From: an uncultured Lachnospiraceae bacterium
GTDB taxonomy: Bacteria; Bacillota; Clostridia; Lachnospirales; Lachnospiraceae
Assembly: GCA_947175845.1 (NCBI GenBank)
Contig: CAMWOK010000019.1
Span: 1-20,221, forward strand
Direction: 5' to 3'
DNA: 20,221 bases
The translations under genes were made by a program, and so were the position numbers. Below, piece after piece: positions 6,797 through 14,245 of this stretch. Below the pieces are notes generated by a model, which worked only from the letters and a program-made list of their open reading frames with translations, was not told the origin of the DNA and ran no database searches. Each line of letters begins with the position of its first letter. Position 1 is the stretch's first letter.

Positions 6797-8512
6797 ATGA
6801 AAAAACGTGTAGTTACGGTGCTGGTGCCGATTGTTCTCATTTTCATTGTGATTGCAGCGGCACTTGGAAGCAAGCTTGTAGAACGGTATTCGTATTCAAA
6901 AAACAGGGCAGACTTAGCGGAATATTTTGGCGTCACGCAGGCGGATGATGTGGCGATGGTGGTTCAGGATGCCATCGTGGACGAGAAGGCGAAGCGCAGG
7001 GACAATGTCGTCTACTTCACGCTCTCCACGGTCGAGCGGTATTTTACGGACCGCTTTTATGTGAACAGCGTGGAGCAGGTGCTGCTCTTTACGACCGACA
7101 CGGATGTGATTCAGATCAACATCGGTGACGGCAGCAATGTGATGTACGTGTCCGGTGCGGGCCAGGAGCTTGGCTATAAGGCCGCTTTTTATGAGGGCGA
7201 GACACTCTACATCGCGGCGGACTATGTGAAGCGGTACGCAAATTTTGAGTATCAGGTGTACGAGGCGCCGCTGCATATGCAGGTGTACACGCAGTGGGGG
7301 AGCTACACGGTCGCCGAGATTGGCAGAAAGACGGCGCTGCGCTACCAGGGCGGCATCAAGAGCGATATCCTGGTGGACCTTGCGGCCGGCGACACTGTGA
7401 CCGTGCTCGAGCGGATGGAGAACTGGTCGAAGGTCAAGACGGCGGACGCCTTTATCGGCTATGTGGAAAATAAGTTCCTCAAGAGCGAGCAGCAGGCGGA
7501 GCGCCTGTGCAATACGGGCTTTCAGGAGATCGTCTACAACAACGTCAGGAAGGAAGGAAAGATCAACCTGGCGTTCCACCAAGTGTTTGAGGAGGTCGGC
7601 GGGGACTATCTGGCAGCAGCGCTTGCTCCGACCAGAACAGTCAATGTCGTTTCGCCGACGTGGTTCCGGCTGAGCAGCAACAGCGGGGAGTTTGTCAGCA
7701 TTGCAAACGCTTCCTATGTGGCAAAGGCGCATGACATGGGCATTGAGGTGTGGGCGCTTGTGACCGACGTGGACAGCGCAGACATGTTTGGCGCGGAGAT
7801 TGACTTTGTGCAGCTCCTGTCCTCCGCGTCCAACCGCAGGTATCTGATAGACGGTCTCATGGCTCAGGTCGATTACTATGGGCTTGACGGCCTCAACATC
7901 GACTTTGAGAAGGTGAGAAGCGATTCGGGTATCCATTTTGTGCAGTTTTTGCGGGAGCTCTCGATAGAGACCAGAAAGCGCGGAGTCGTCCTCTCGGTGG
8001 ACAACTATGTTCCGTCTGATTACACGGCGCACTACAACCGCAAAGAGCAGGGCATCATAGCGGACTTCATTATTATTATGGGATATGACGAGCATTATGT
8101 GGGCGGCGGCGCTGCGGGTTCCAACGCGTCGATTACGTTTGTGGAAGATGGAATTGTCAACACAAAGGATGTCGTTCCGGCGGAGAAGATCATCAATGCG
8201 ATTCCGTTCTACACGCGCGTGTGGGAGTCCGGCCCGGACGGACTGAGGGCGTCCACCCTCACGATGAACGCCCAGGCGGACTGGGTTTCGAGAAATGGGG
8301 TGACACCGGCGTGGGCGGACGAGTTCTGTCAGAACTATGCTGAGTATCAGGTGAATGATACGCTCTACCAGTGCTGGCTGGAGGATATAGAGTCCATCCG
8401 CGTGAAGCTTCAGGTTATGCAGAGCCAGGGAATCAAGGGCGTCGCGAGCTGGAAGCTTGGGCTTGAGGTTCCGGCTGTGTGGGATGTGATTGCGGATTAT
8501 ATGGCGCAGTGA
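6797..8512 (+). CDS. Membrane-anchored cell-wall hydrolase: SH3-like domain plus GH18 catalytic domain
   Basis: This 571-residue protein resembles SleL/YaaH/YdhD-type GH18 enzymes, which act on peptidoglycan or its cortex form. A signal-anchor helix lies at about 5-25. Next comes a beta-rich stalk (about 36-165), then an SH3-like domain (about 168-230, ending in WSKVKTADAFIGYVENKFL). The GH18 barrel spans about 255-571. The active-site strand is DGLNIDFE with Asp364, Asp369 and catalytic Glu371; Asn at 367 replaces the usual Asp, as is common in this subgroup. IIIMGYDEHY and GVASWKLG match later barrel strands. ATG 6797 is chosen because GGGAGG (6784-6789) lies 7 bases upstream; an earlier in-frame TTG overlaps that site. 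The gene has its own promoter and terminator and precedes the sigma/anti-sigma pair. The exact bond cleaved is inferred. Confidence 0.9.
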   Translation: MKKRVVTVLVPIVLIFIVIAAALGSKLVERYSYSKNRADLAEYFGVTQADDVAMVVQDAIVDEKAKRRDNVVYFTLSTVERYFTDRFYVNSVEQVLLFTTDTDVIQINIGDGSNVMYVSGAGQELGYKAAFYEGETLYIAADYVKRYANFEYQVYEAPLHMQVYTQWGSYTVAEIGRKTALRYQGGIKSDILVDLAAGDTVTVLERMENWSKVKTADAFIGYVENKFLKSEQQAERLCNTGFQEIVYNNVRKEGKINLAFHQVFEEVGGDYLAAALAPTRTVNVVSPTWFRLSSNSGEFVSIANASYVAKAHDMGIEVWALVTDVDSADMFGAEIDFVQLLSSASNRRYLIDGLMAQVDYYGLDGLNIDFEKVRSDSGIHFVQFLRELSIETRKRGVVLSVDNYVPSDYTAHYNRKEQGIIADFIIIMGYDEHYVGGGAAGSNASITFVEDGIVNTKDVVPAEKIINAIPFYTRVWESGPDGLRASTLTMNAQADWVSRNGVTPAWADEFCQNYAEYQVNDTLYQCWLEDIESIRVKLQVMQSQGIKGVASWKLGLEVPAVWDVIADYMAQ

Positions 8513-8547
8513 GAACCGCGCTGTGGTTTATGGAAGATCATGGAGAT

Positions 8548-8573
8548 CGGGCACGTGAGTGCCCGGTTTTTTT
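8548..8573 (+). terminator. Terminator after the GH18/SH3 gene
   Basis: CGGGCAC (8548-8554) pairs with GTGCCCG (8559-8565) around a GTGA loop and is followed closely by seven T (8567-8573). It separates the hydrolase transcript from the sigma factor. Confidence 0.9.
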
Positions 8574-8606
8574 GCGCAGAAATATCTGCATATTTTTTGT
8601 GGAAGG

Positions 8607-8636
8607 TGAAACTATATTGAACTCCCGGCGGTCTAA
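8607..8636 (+). promoter_or_regulatory. ECF-sigma-type promoter upstream of the sigma factor gene
   Basis: TGAAAC (8607-8612) is followed after 16 bases by CGGTCTAA (8629-8636). TGAAAC with a CGTC-like -10 at this spacing is the pattern of Bacillus ECF promoters including sigmaV. Its position 33 bases before the sigma gene suggests positive autoregulation. The -10 differs from CGTC by an extra G. Confidence 0.6.
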
Positions 8637-8668
8637 CAGATCAGAAACACAGCAAGGAGGTGAGTAAA

Positions 8669-9187
8669 ATGCACATATTTTTCCATAAGAAAGCGGATCA
8701 GAATAAAGCGTTCATCGAGCAGATTATCTTAGAACAGTACAACCGCTACTACCGCATGGCATACAGCTATGTCCACAACGACGCAGATGCCTGTGACATT
8801 GTGCAGAACGGCGCGTACAGGGCGCTGCGCGCAAGCGCCACGCTGAAAAAAACAGAGTACGCCGAGACGTGGGTGTACCGCATCATGCTCAACGAGTGCT
8901 TCCGCGCGCTGGAACAGCCGCGGCATTTCTCCTACGAGTACCTGCAGGAGGAGAAGGGATTTGAGCCGGCCAGCACAAAGGAGGATGACGTGAGCATCGA
9001 CCTGCAGCGGGCGCTGGACGCGCTGCCCGGAAAGGACCGCGCAGTTGTGATACTGCGGTATTTTGAGGACAGGAGGCTGGATGAGATAGCGCAGATTCTC
9101 GGCGAGAACCTGAGCACCGTAAAGAGCAGGCTCTACCGCAGCATGGGAAAGCTCCGCAGCGTTCTCGGGGACGAATACAGGGAGTGA
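8669..9187 (+). CDS. sigV: ECF-family RNA polymerase sigma factor (sigmaV-like)
   Basis: This 172-residue protein has the two-domain layout of ECF sigma factors. Sigma region 2 spans about 22-80 (YRMAYSYVHNDADACDIVQNGAYRAL, with WVYRIMLNECF after it). Region 4 spans about 112-165 (LQRALDALPGKDRAVVILRYFED, then a helix-turn-helix ending in STVKSRLYRSMGKLR). The start chosen is ATG 8669; a GTG at 8660 lies inside the ribosome binding site AAGGAGGTGA. The downstream gene encodes an RsiV-like membrane anti-sigma factor. By that pairing it would be held inactive until the anti-sigma is degraded. The sigmaV label rests on the partner and promoter type, not on a specificity residue I can see. Confidence 0.88.
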   Translation: MHIFFHKKADQNKAFIEQIILEQYNRYYRMAYSYVHNDADACDIVQNGAYRALRASATLKKTEYAETWVYRIMLNECFRALEQPRHFSYEYLQEEKGFEPASTKEDDVSIDLQRALDALPGKDRAVVILRYFEDRRLDEIAQILGENLSTVKSRLYRSMGKLRSVLGDEYRE

Positions 9188-9289
9188 GGAGCTGCAAAAT
9201 GAGTCATTATTTAAAAAGTCATTGTAATATGTAATAAGGAAGCGTAAAGATTGTGCCAGTGCAAAAACTGGCAGCAGGGAGGGTGGAAA

Positions 9290-10285
9290 ATGGCGAATAA
9301 AAGGCATGAGACGGGCGGACACTATGAGCTGTTGGAACAGCGGCTGCAGGAACTGCAGCCCACATACGAGAAACGGCAGATGACGCAGGAACAGGCAGAA
9401 CAGCTGCGTCAGAGAATGAAGGAGGCGGAGAATGTGAAAGAAAACAGAGATGGAAAGCAAGGCGGGTATGGCAGGAATAACAGACAAAAACGTGCAGGTG
9501 CAGTGAAGTTTGCGGCGATAGCGGCTGCGGCAGCCGTGGGGCTCTTTGTCGTGCTGCCCAACACATCCGGCGCGATCGCGCACGCCATGGAGCAGATACC
9601 GGTGATCGGGCAGCTTGTGAAGGTGGTCACGTTCCGCGACTACACGTACGAGTCCGACCGCAACATGGCGGATATCGAGGTTCCCGAAATCCAGCCGGAG
9701 AAAAACCCCGCGGCGGAGACGCCCAGCCAGCCGCAGGATGCACAAGTCCAGGAAAATCTGGACCGCACTACGGCGGAGATCAACGCGGAGATTCAGACCA
9801 TAACAGACCGTTTAATCGCGGAGTTTGAGAAAAATCTCGAATCGGAATGGGGGTATCAGGACGTCGTCGTCAAGAGCGAGGTGCTCGCGACCACACCGGA
9901 GTATTTCACGCTGAAATTAATCTGCTATCAGGGGGCGGGCAGCGGCTACCAGTGGAACTATTACTACACGATCGACCTTGGAACCGGCGAGCGGCTGAAG
10001 CTGAAGGATATTTTCAGGGAAAACGCGGACTATATCACACCCATCAGCGCGGACATCAAACGTCAGATGCAGGAGCGCATGGACGCCGACGAGAATGTGT
10101 ACTATTGGCTTAACGACGAGATTGAGGAGTGGAATTTCAAGGCGATCACGGACGAGACCTCCTTTTATCTGAACGAGAACGGAAATGTGGTGATCGGCTT
10201 CAACGAGGGTGACGTGGCGCCAATGTATATGGGAACCGTGGAGTTTGAGATTCCGGCGGAGGTGCTTGCGGAAATTCGCAAGTAG
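9290..10285 (+). CDS. rsiV: RsiV-like transmembrane anti-sigma factor (DUF3298 C-terminal domain)
   Basis: This 331-residue type II membrane protein has a charged cytoplasmic part (1-70, presumably binding sigma) and one membrane helix at about 71-89. The conserved juxtamembrane segment SGAIAHAMEQIPVIGQLVKVVTFR follows, so stated here only by position 93-115. A variable linker rich in Pro, Gln and Glu (about 125-155) leads to the extracellular domain. That domain has YYYTIDLGTGERLKLKDIF and, near the end, GDVAPMYMGTVEFEIP, both typical of DUF3298/RsiV. In Bacillus subtilis and Clostridioides, RsiV binds lysozyme directly and is then cleaved by signal peptidase; the AIAHA sequence at 95-99 just outside the membrane is a plausible cleavage site. 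ATG 9290 is chosen because GGGAGGG (9277-9283) precedes it. The gap after the sigma gene is 102 bases. Confidence 0.85.
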   Translation: MANKRHETGGHYELLEQRLQELQPTYEKRQMTQEQAEQLRQRMKEAENVKENRDGKQGGYGRNNRQKRAGAVKFAAIAAAAAVGLFVVLPNTSGAIAHAMEQIPVIGQLVKVVTFRDYTYESDRNMADIEVPEIQPEKNPAAETPSQPQDAQVQENLDRTTAEINAEIQTITDRLIAEFEKNLESEWGYQDVVVKSEVLATTPEYFTLKLICYQGAGSGYQWNYYYTIDLGTGERLKLKDIFRENADYITPISADIKRQMQERMDADENVYYWLNDEIEEWNFKAITDETSFYLNENGNVVIGFNEGDVAPMYMGTVEFEIPAEVLAEIRK

Positions 10286-10339
10286 ACGGCAGCCTTGCGG
10301 CGCCGTAAACTGAAAAAAGCCGCAGCGCGGCATACGAGG

Positions 10340-10371
10340 CAAAAGGCAGATATGAAAATATCTGCCTTTTG
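10340..10371. terminator. Bidirectional hairpin between rsiV and the LacI-family gene
   Basis: A perfect 14-bp stem (10340-10353 with 10358-10371) is closed by a GAAA tetraloop on the plus strand. Each strand ends its stem in a short T-run. It lies between convergent genes and probably terminates both. Confidence 0.8.
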
Positions 10372-10378
10372 GCCAGCG

Positions 10379-11386
10379 TTATCGGAACCGGATGATCGAC
10401 GGCATGATAAAGGTCAGCTCATAGGGCGCATCCGGGTACTGCGTGCGGAACAGCAGCTGCAGCGCAAGGCGCCTGCCAAGCAGCTCGGTTGACACGTTCG
10501 CCGTGATAATGCGCCCGGCGACGCTGGTGTACTCGCCGGCGTTGTCGAACCCCGTCAGCACGACGGGCGGCGGCAGCTGTTTTGATTTTTCGTCTATGTA
10601 AGTCTGCACGAAGTGTGCGACGTAGTCGCTCACACACACGAACGCGGTCGGCCAGCTGTCCAGAGAACTCAGATAGGCGCGCAGCTCCCGGTCGTAGGAG
10701 AAGACGTCAATCGCCTTGGTGAGACAGTACTCAGGCCGGATGGTTAGACCGTGCCTGCGCATACAGTCGCAGTAGCCGCGGTAGCGCTCCATGTTGGTGC
10801 GCGCGTAGTTGATGTCGCCCAGAAACCCGATATCCTTGTGTCCTTCGCGGATGAGAATCTGGGTGATGTCCCACTCCGTGCGGTAGCCTTCGATCAGGAC
10901 CAGGTCTCCCGTCAGCTCCCGCTCAGACAGCGACGGAACCGTATCAAGAAAAATTTTGGGCACGGGGAGATGGTTAACCATGTCCAGGATTTCAGGGGCA
11001 TACACATTCACTGCGATAATGCCGTCCACGCTGCCGCTTAACAGAATGGAGGGCAGCATAAAATCTCTGGTGTAGACAGAAGGGACATAGGTGTACATGA
11101 GATTGATATTGTATTTTAAGAGTTCCTGTGCCATGCGGTGGATGATGTTGGTCCAGAACAGGGCGGAGTCGGGCCGCGATACGATGAGGGAGACAGTGCG
11201 TTCCTCCTGGACGGGCGGTTCGATAACCTGATAGGGGAGCTTGGCATAACCCATCTCGCCCGCCTTGGCAAAGATCTGCTCCCGCAGAGCATCCGACACG
11301 CCGGCCTGGTTGTTGAATGCCTTGCTGACAGTCACGCGCGAGATGTTGAGCGCGTCCGCAATGTCCTTCATTGTCACTTTTTCCAT
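10379..11386 (-). CDS. LacI-family transcriptional regulator
   Basis: This 335-residue regulator has an N-terminal LacI-type helix-turn-helix (residues 5-30: TMKDIADALNISRVTVSKAF) and hinge region to about 60. A periplasmic-binding-like effector domain (about 62-335) follows, with VSLIVS, DGIIAVN, IGFLGDINYARTNMERYRGY and PTAFVCVSD as recognisable LacI-family strands. GGAG precedes the ATG with 7 bases. It is transcribed divergently from the transglutaminase-GH18-CBM9-GH29-M17 operon, the usual position for a local regulator. The effector is probably a small saccharide or glycoside released from the operon's substrate. Candidate operators are the dyads at 19529-19540 and 11712-11733. Its own promoter is weak by eye: TATAAT on the minus strand at 11518-11523 without a clear -35. 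Confidence 0.93.
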   Translation of the reverse strand: MEKVTMKDIADALNISRVTVSKAFNNQAGVSDALREQIFAKAGEMGYAKLPYQVIEPPVQEERTVSLIVSRPDSALFWTNIIHRMAQELLKYNINLMYTYVPSVYTRDFMLPSILLSGSVDGIIAVNVYAPEILDMVNHLPVPKIFLDTVPSLSERELTGDLVLIEGYRTEWDITQILIREGHKDIGFLGDINYARTNMERYRGYCDCMRRHGLTIRPEYCLTKAIDVFSYDRELRAYLSSLDSWPTAFVCVSDYVAHFVQTYIDEKSKQLPPPVVLTGFDNAGEYTSVAGRIITANVSTELLGRRLALQLLFRTQYPDAPYELTFIMPSIIRFR

Positions 11387-11670
11387 AGAAAAACTCCTAT
11401 CTGCTGCGTGTTTAGTATCTTTCCGGGGGCGCGTTTGAAAACCGGCTTTGCCGGCGGGCGCACGCGGATCCTCTGGTGTGCAGCGGGTATTAATTTATGG
11501 ATGTAAAAAGTATTAACATTATATGTTTACCATACCATACGAAAGCGGAAAAAACAATAAAAAAATGTAAAGAAATGGCGTGTTTTGGGGCATAAAACAT
11601 AGGGAACGCAGACGCCATTTGGACAAAATGGACACACTCACCAAAAAGTAAAAGATTTGGCAAATATCGC

Positions 11671-11699
11671 TTGCAAAATGTAAAGTATATTGCTATAGT
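11671..11699 (+). promoter_or_regulatory. Sigma-A promoter of the catabolic operon
   Basis: TTGCAA (11671-11676), 17 bases, then TATAGT (11694-11699), with TGC just before the -10 (extended -10). Transcription should start near 11706, leaving a leader of about 70 bases to the first gene. Confidence 0.75.
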
Positions 11700-11711
11700 G
11701 TGATTAACAAT

Positions 11712-11733
11712 ATGTAAAGCATTCCGGTTACAT
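11712..11733. promoter_or_regulatory. Candidate operator just downstream of the operon start site
   Basis: ATGTAA (11712-11717) and TTACAT (11728-11733) form an inverted repeat with a 10-base centre, located at about +6 to +27. A repressor here would block promoter escape or elongation. Which regulator binds is not known; the adjacent LacI-family protein is the obvious candidate. Confidence 0.4.
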
Positions 11734-11778
11734 TTTGGAAAATTTTTTGTCATATTTTATAATTAGGAGGAAATGGAA

Positions 11779-14184
11779 ATGAATCAAGAGTCCACACCAA
11801 TCCCCGTCGAGAGGATATTGGCGTATTACCAGAGTGGTATGCCCTACTGCGACAAGGCTGATGTGCCCGAAGAGGTGCTGCTCGCCTTCGCGGAGCACGC
11901 GGTATTCCTGCGGGAGCACGTGGCATGGTGCAGAGAGCTGCCCGAGGAGATTTTTATGGAGAATGTGGCTGCTTATCGGGTGAACAGCGAGCGCATCGAG
12001 GACTGCCGCAGGTGGTTCTATGACATGGTGATGCCCGTGCTGGAGGGACTTTCCCTGGAGGAGGCCGTCCTGCGCGCCAATCTCTGGTGTGCCCAGAACG
12101 CGACGTATCACCAGGCGGACGCGCGCACGGCGAACGCGGTGACGGTCTACAAGAGCGGTTTTGGGCGCTGCGGCGAGGAGAGCACCTTTGCGGTGACTGT
12201 GCTGCGCAGCGTGGGAATCGCGGCGCGCCAGGTGTACGCGCCACTGTGGGCGCACTGCAACGACAACCACGCGTGGGTTGAGGTGTACTGCGGCGGCAGA
12301 TGGCAGTATTTTGGCGCCTGCGAGCCGGAGCCGGTGCTCAACCAGGGGTGGTTCAGCCTTCCGGCGTCCAGGGCGGTGCTGGTGCACGCGCGCAGCTTTG
12401 GAATGCAGGAGTACGGTGCGGACGTCATTGCCCGCAACGGCGCGGTTACATACCACAATGTCACGAAGCACTATGCTGAGACTGCCGAGGCGGTGCTGAC
12501 GCTGTGCGGTGCGGACGGGAGCGTGTTCGCGGACGCGCAGGTGCGCTTCGAGGTGCTCAACTACGCGCATTTTGGGCTGATAGCCACGCTGCACACCAAT
12601 GCGGACGGCGAGGTGCAGGTGCAGTTTGGACTGGGAAGCGTGCGCCTGAGCACGGTGAAGGACGATATATACTATACAGGAATGATACAGATGGTGGAGC
12701 CAGGCAGACACAGGGTAGTACTCGCGCCTGCAGAGCGTGACGCGTGGCTCGAGGGGAGCTTTACCGCGCCGGAGGGCGACAAGAGCATCGACGCGAACCC
12801 GCATGTGCCGGATGACTTCAAGGCGGAGCTTGACCAGGCAAAGCGGATGCGCGAGGAGCGGGTTGCATCCTACTACGACGCGGCGCGCGGCGCGAAGTTC
12901 CCGGAGGCGGAGGAGCTTCTGCGGGCTGCGGGCGGCAATTTTGAGGAAGTGATAAGCTTCCTGGAAAAAGACGCGAATCCGTACCGCATGAAGATGCTCA
13001 AGGCATTGACGGTGAAGGACTGTTACGACCTCAGCGCCGCCGTGCTCGAGGACCATCTGGAAAAGGCGCTGGCGTTTGCGGACGGCATGGACGAGGAAAT
13101 TTTTGTCAACAATGTGCTGAATCCGCGCGTTGAGCACGAGGAGCTCTTTGCGTGGCGCAGCGGCATCCAGGAGCTTCTTGGGGCGCGCGCTGAGGCGTTC
13201 CGGAAGGAGCCTGCCCGCATCTGGGAGGAAGTGTGCGCGAAGGTGGAGATTCCGGCCGGCGACGCGTACCCCACGCTGCGCATGAATCCATTTACCGTGC
13301 TCAAGGACGGCAGGGGAAGCGCGGCGGACCAGAAGATACTGTTCGTGGCTGTGGCGCGCAGCTGCGGTGTTGCGGCGCGCCTGCATCCCGTGACGGGGGA
13401 GCCGCAGTATTATCAAGACGGCGCGTTCCACCTGATGGCAGAGTCCGGAAAGCGCCCGGAACACGAGATGGGAAGCATCACATTTCTGGCAAACAACAGC
13501 AAGTGGGTGTACATGACTGACTGGAGTGCGGAGTATTTTGAGGATGGCGCGTTCGGTATGCTGGACATGGAGGGCAGCGCCTGGGAGCAGGATCGGCTTT
13601 CGCTCGATGCGGAGCCGGGGCTGTACCATGTGACGACCATCGTGCGCCTGACCGACGGAAGCCAGCGCTTTATGGAATATTTCTTCACGTTAGAGCCGGG
13701 AGAGCACAGGGAGCTTGCGCTGGAGCGCAGCAGCGCAGGACAGGAGGATGCACTCCATGTCGAGCTGCCTGCAGTGACACTGCGCCCGGAAAAAGCGGCG
13801 GCTGCGGACACGCTGGAGGTGCTGCGTGCCGGACAGCGCGCGATGTGCATCTGGATCCGCGAGGGCGAGGAGCCGACAGAGCACATTTTGAACGAACTGC
13901 TTGAGCGTCTGCCGGATGTGCTGGGCTGCCAGGAGCGCATTTTCCTGCTGAGTACGGAAGCGCCGAAGCAGGACGGAACGCTCGCAAAGCTCATGCATGC
14001 GGCGCCGGGCATCTGTCTTGGATATGTGGATGACATGGCGGCTGCGGTGCAAATTGCTGAGTCGGCAAAACTTACGCCCGAGACATACCCGCTCGCGGTC
14101 GTGCTCGACGAGGGCGGCGCCGGAATCTACGCGACCTGCGGCTACAACGTGGGAAGTATCGCACAGATGCTGGCCAGGATATAG
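11779..14184 (+). CDS. Double transglutaminase-like protein with a thioredoxin-like C-terminal region
   Basis: This 801-residue cytoplasmic protein (no signal peptide) has a transglutaminase-like domain at about 30-200. Cys131 lies in GFGRCGEEST, His164 in NDNHAWVEVY, and Glu182 in GACEPEP is a possible third member of the triad. The fold includes transglutaminases, cysteine proteases and peptide:N-glycanases. A beta-sandwich-like segment spans about 235-325. Residues about 375-560 look like a second copy: EEIF-N-V-RV near 439 mirrors EEIF at 57, and VAVARSCGVAAR (523-534) mirrors VTVLRSVGIAAR (139-150), but Ala515 sits where Cys131 aligns. The C-terminal 120 residues (CIWIREGEEPTEHIL to GYNVGSIAQML) resemble a thioredoxin-like fold lacking a CxxC. 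ATG 11779 is preferred over 11773 because AGGAGG (11765-11770) is only 2 bases from the latter. First gene of the operon; the substrate is unknown. Confidence 0.85.
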   Translation: MNQESTPIPVERILAYYQSGMPYCDKADVPEEVLLAFAEHAVFLREHVAWCRELPEEIFMENVAAYRVNSERIEDCRRWFYDMVMPVLEGLSLEEAVLRANLWCAQNATYHQADARTANAVTVYKSGFGRCGEESTFAVTVLRSVGIAARQVYAPLWAHCNDNHAWVEVYCGGRWQYFGACEPEPVLNQGWFSLPASRAVLVHARSFGMQEYGADVIARNGAVTYHNVTKHYAETAEAVLTLCGADGSVFADAQVRFEVLNYAHFGLIATLHTNADGEVQVQFGLGSVRLSTVKDDIYYTGMIQMVEPGRHRVVLAPAERDAWLEGSFTAPEGDKSIDANPHVPDDFKAELDQAKRMREERVASYYDAARGAKFPEAEELLRAAGGNFEEVISFLEKDANPYRMKMLKALTVKDCYDLSAAVLEDHLEKALAFADGMDEEIFVNNVLNPRVEHEELFAWRSGIQELLGARAEAFRKEPARIWEEVCAKVEIPAGDAYPTLRMNPFTVLKDGRGSAADQKILFVAVARSCGVAARLHPVTGEPQYYQDGAFHLMAESGKRPEHEMGSITFLANNSKWVYMTDWSAEYFEDGAFGMLDMEGSAWEQDRLSLDAEPGLYHVTTIVRLTDGSQRFMEYFFTLEPGEHRELALERSSAGQEDALHVELPAVTLRPEKAAAADTLEVLRAGQRAMCIWIREGEEPTEHILNELLERLPDVLGCQERIFLLSTEAPKQDGTLAKLMHAAPGICLGYVDDMAAAVQIAESAKLTPETYPLAVVLDEGGAGIYATCGYNVGSIAQMLARI

Positions 14185-14245
14185 TGTGCGGGGCACAAAA
14201 TTAATTATCACACACAAAATATTATTAAAAACGGAGGTAAAGAGC

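Larger units (their letters stand above)
11387..11778. other. Divergent regulatory region between the LacI-family gene and the catabolic operon
   Basis: No gene is seen here. It holds a small GC-rich hairpin CCGGC-TTT-GCCGG (11442-11454) in the LacI leader, a minus-strand TATAAT (11518-11523), nested inverted repeats (11573-11631), the operon promoter (11671-11699) and a dyad just downstream of its start (11712-11733). The octamer ATGTAAAG occurs three times, at 11565, 11678 and 11712. Confidence 0.6.

Noticed and set aside
6914..8095. Open frame of about 390 codons on the minus strand opposite the GH18/SH3 gene
   Set aside because: Composition is that of an antisense shadow, with no domain or ribosome binding site, while the plus-strand protein is clearly a GH18 enzyme.
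9199..9234. 11-codon frame (MSHYLKSHCNM) between the sigma and anti-sigma genes
   Set aside because: It is preceded by GAGG, but so short a frame is expected by chance and no attenuation structure goes with it.
11728..13629. Long open frame (about 630 codons) on the minus strand opposite the transglutaminase-like gene
   Set aside because: It has no recognisable domain, is rich in His, Arg and Leu as expected for the complement of GC-rich codons, and the plus-strand frame has clear motifs and a ribosome binding site.
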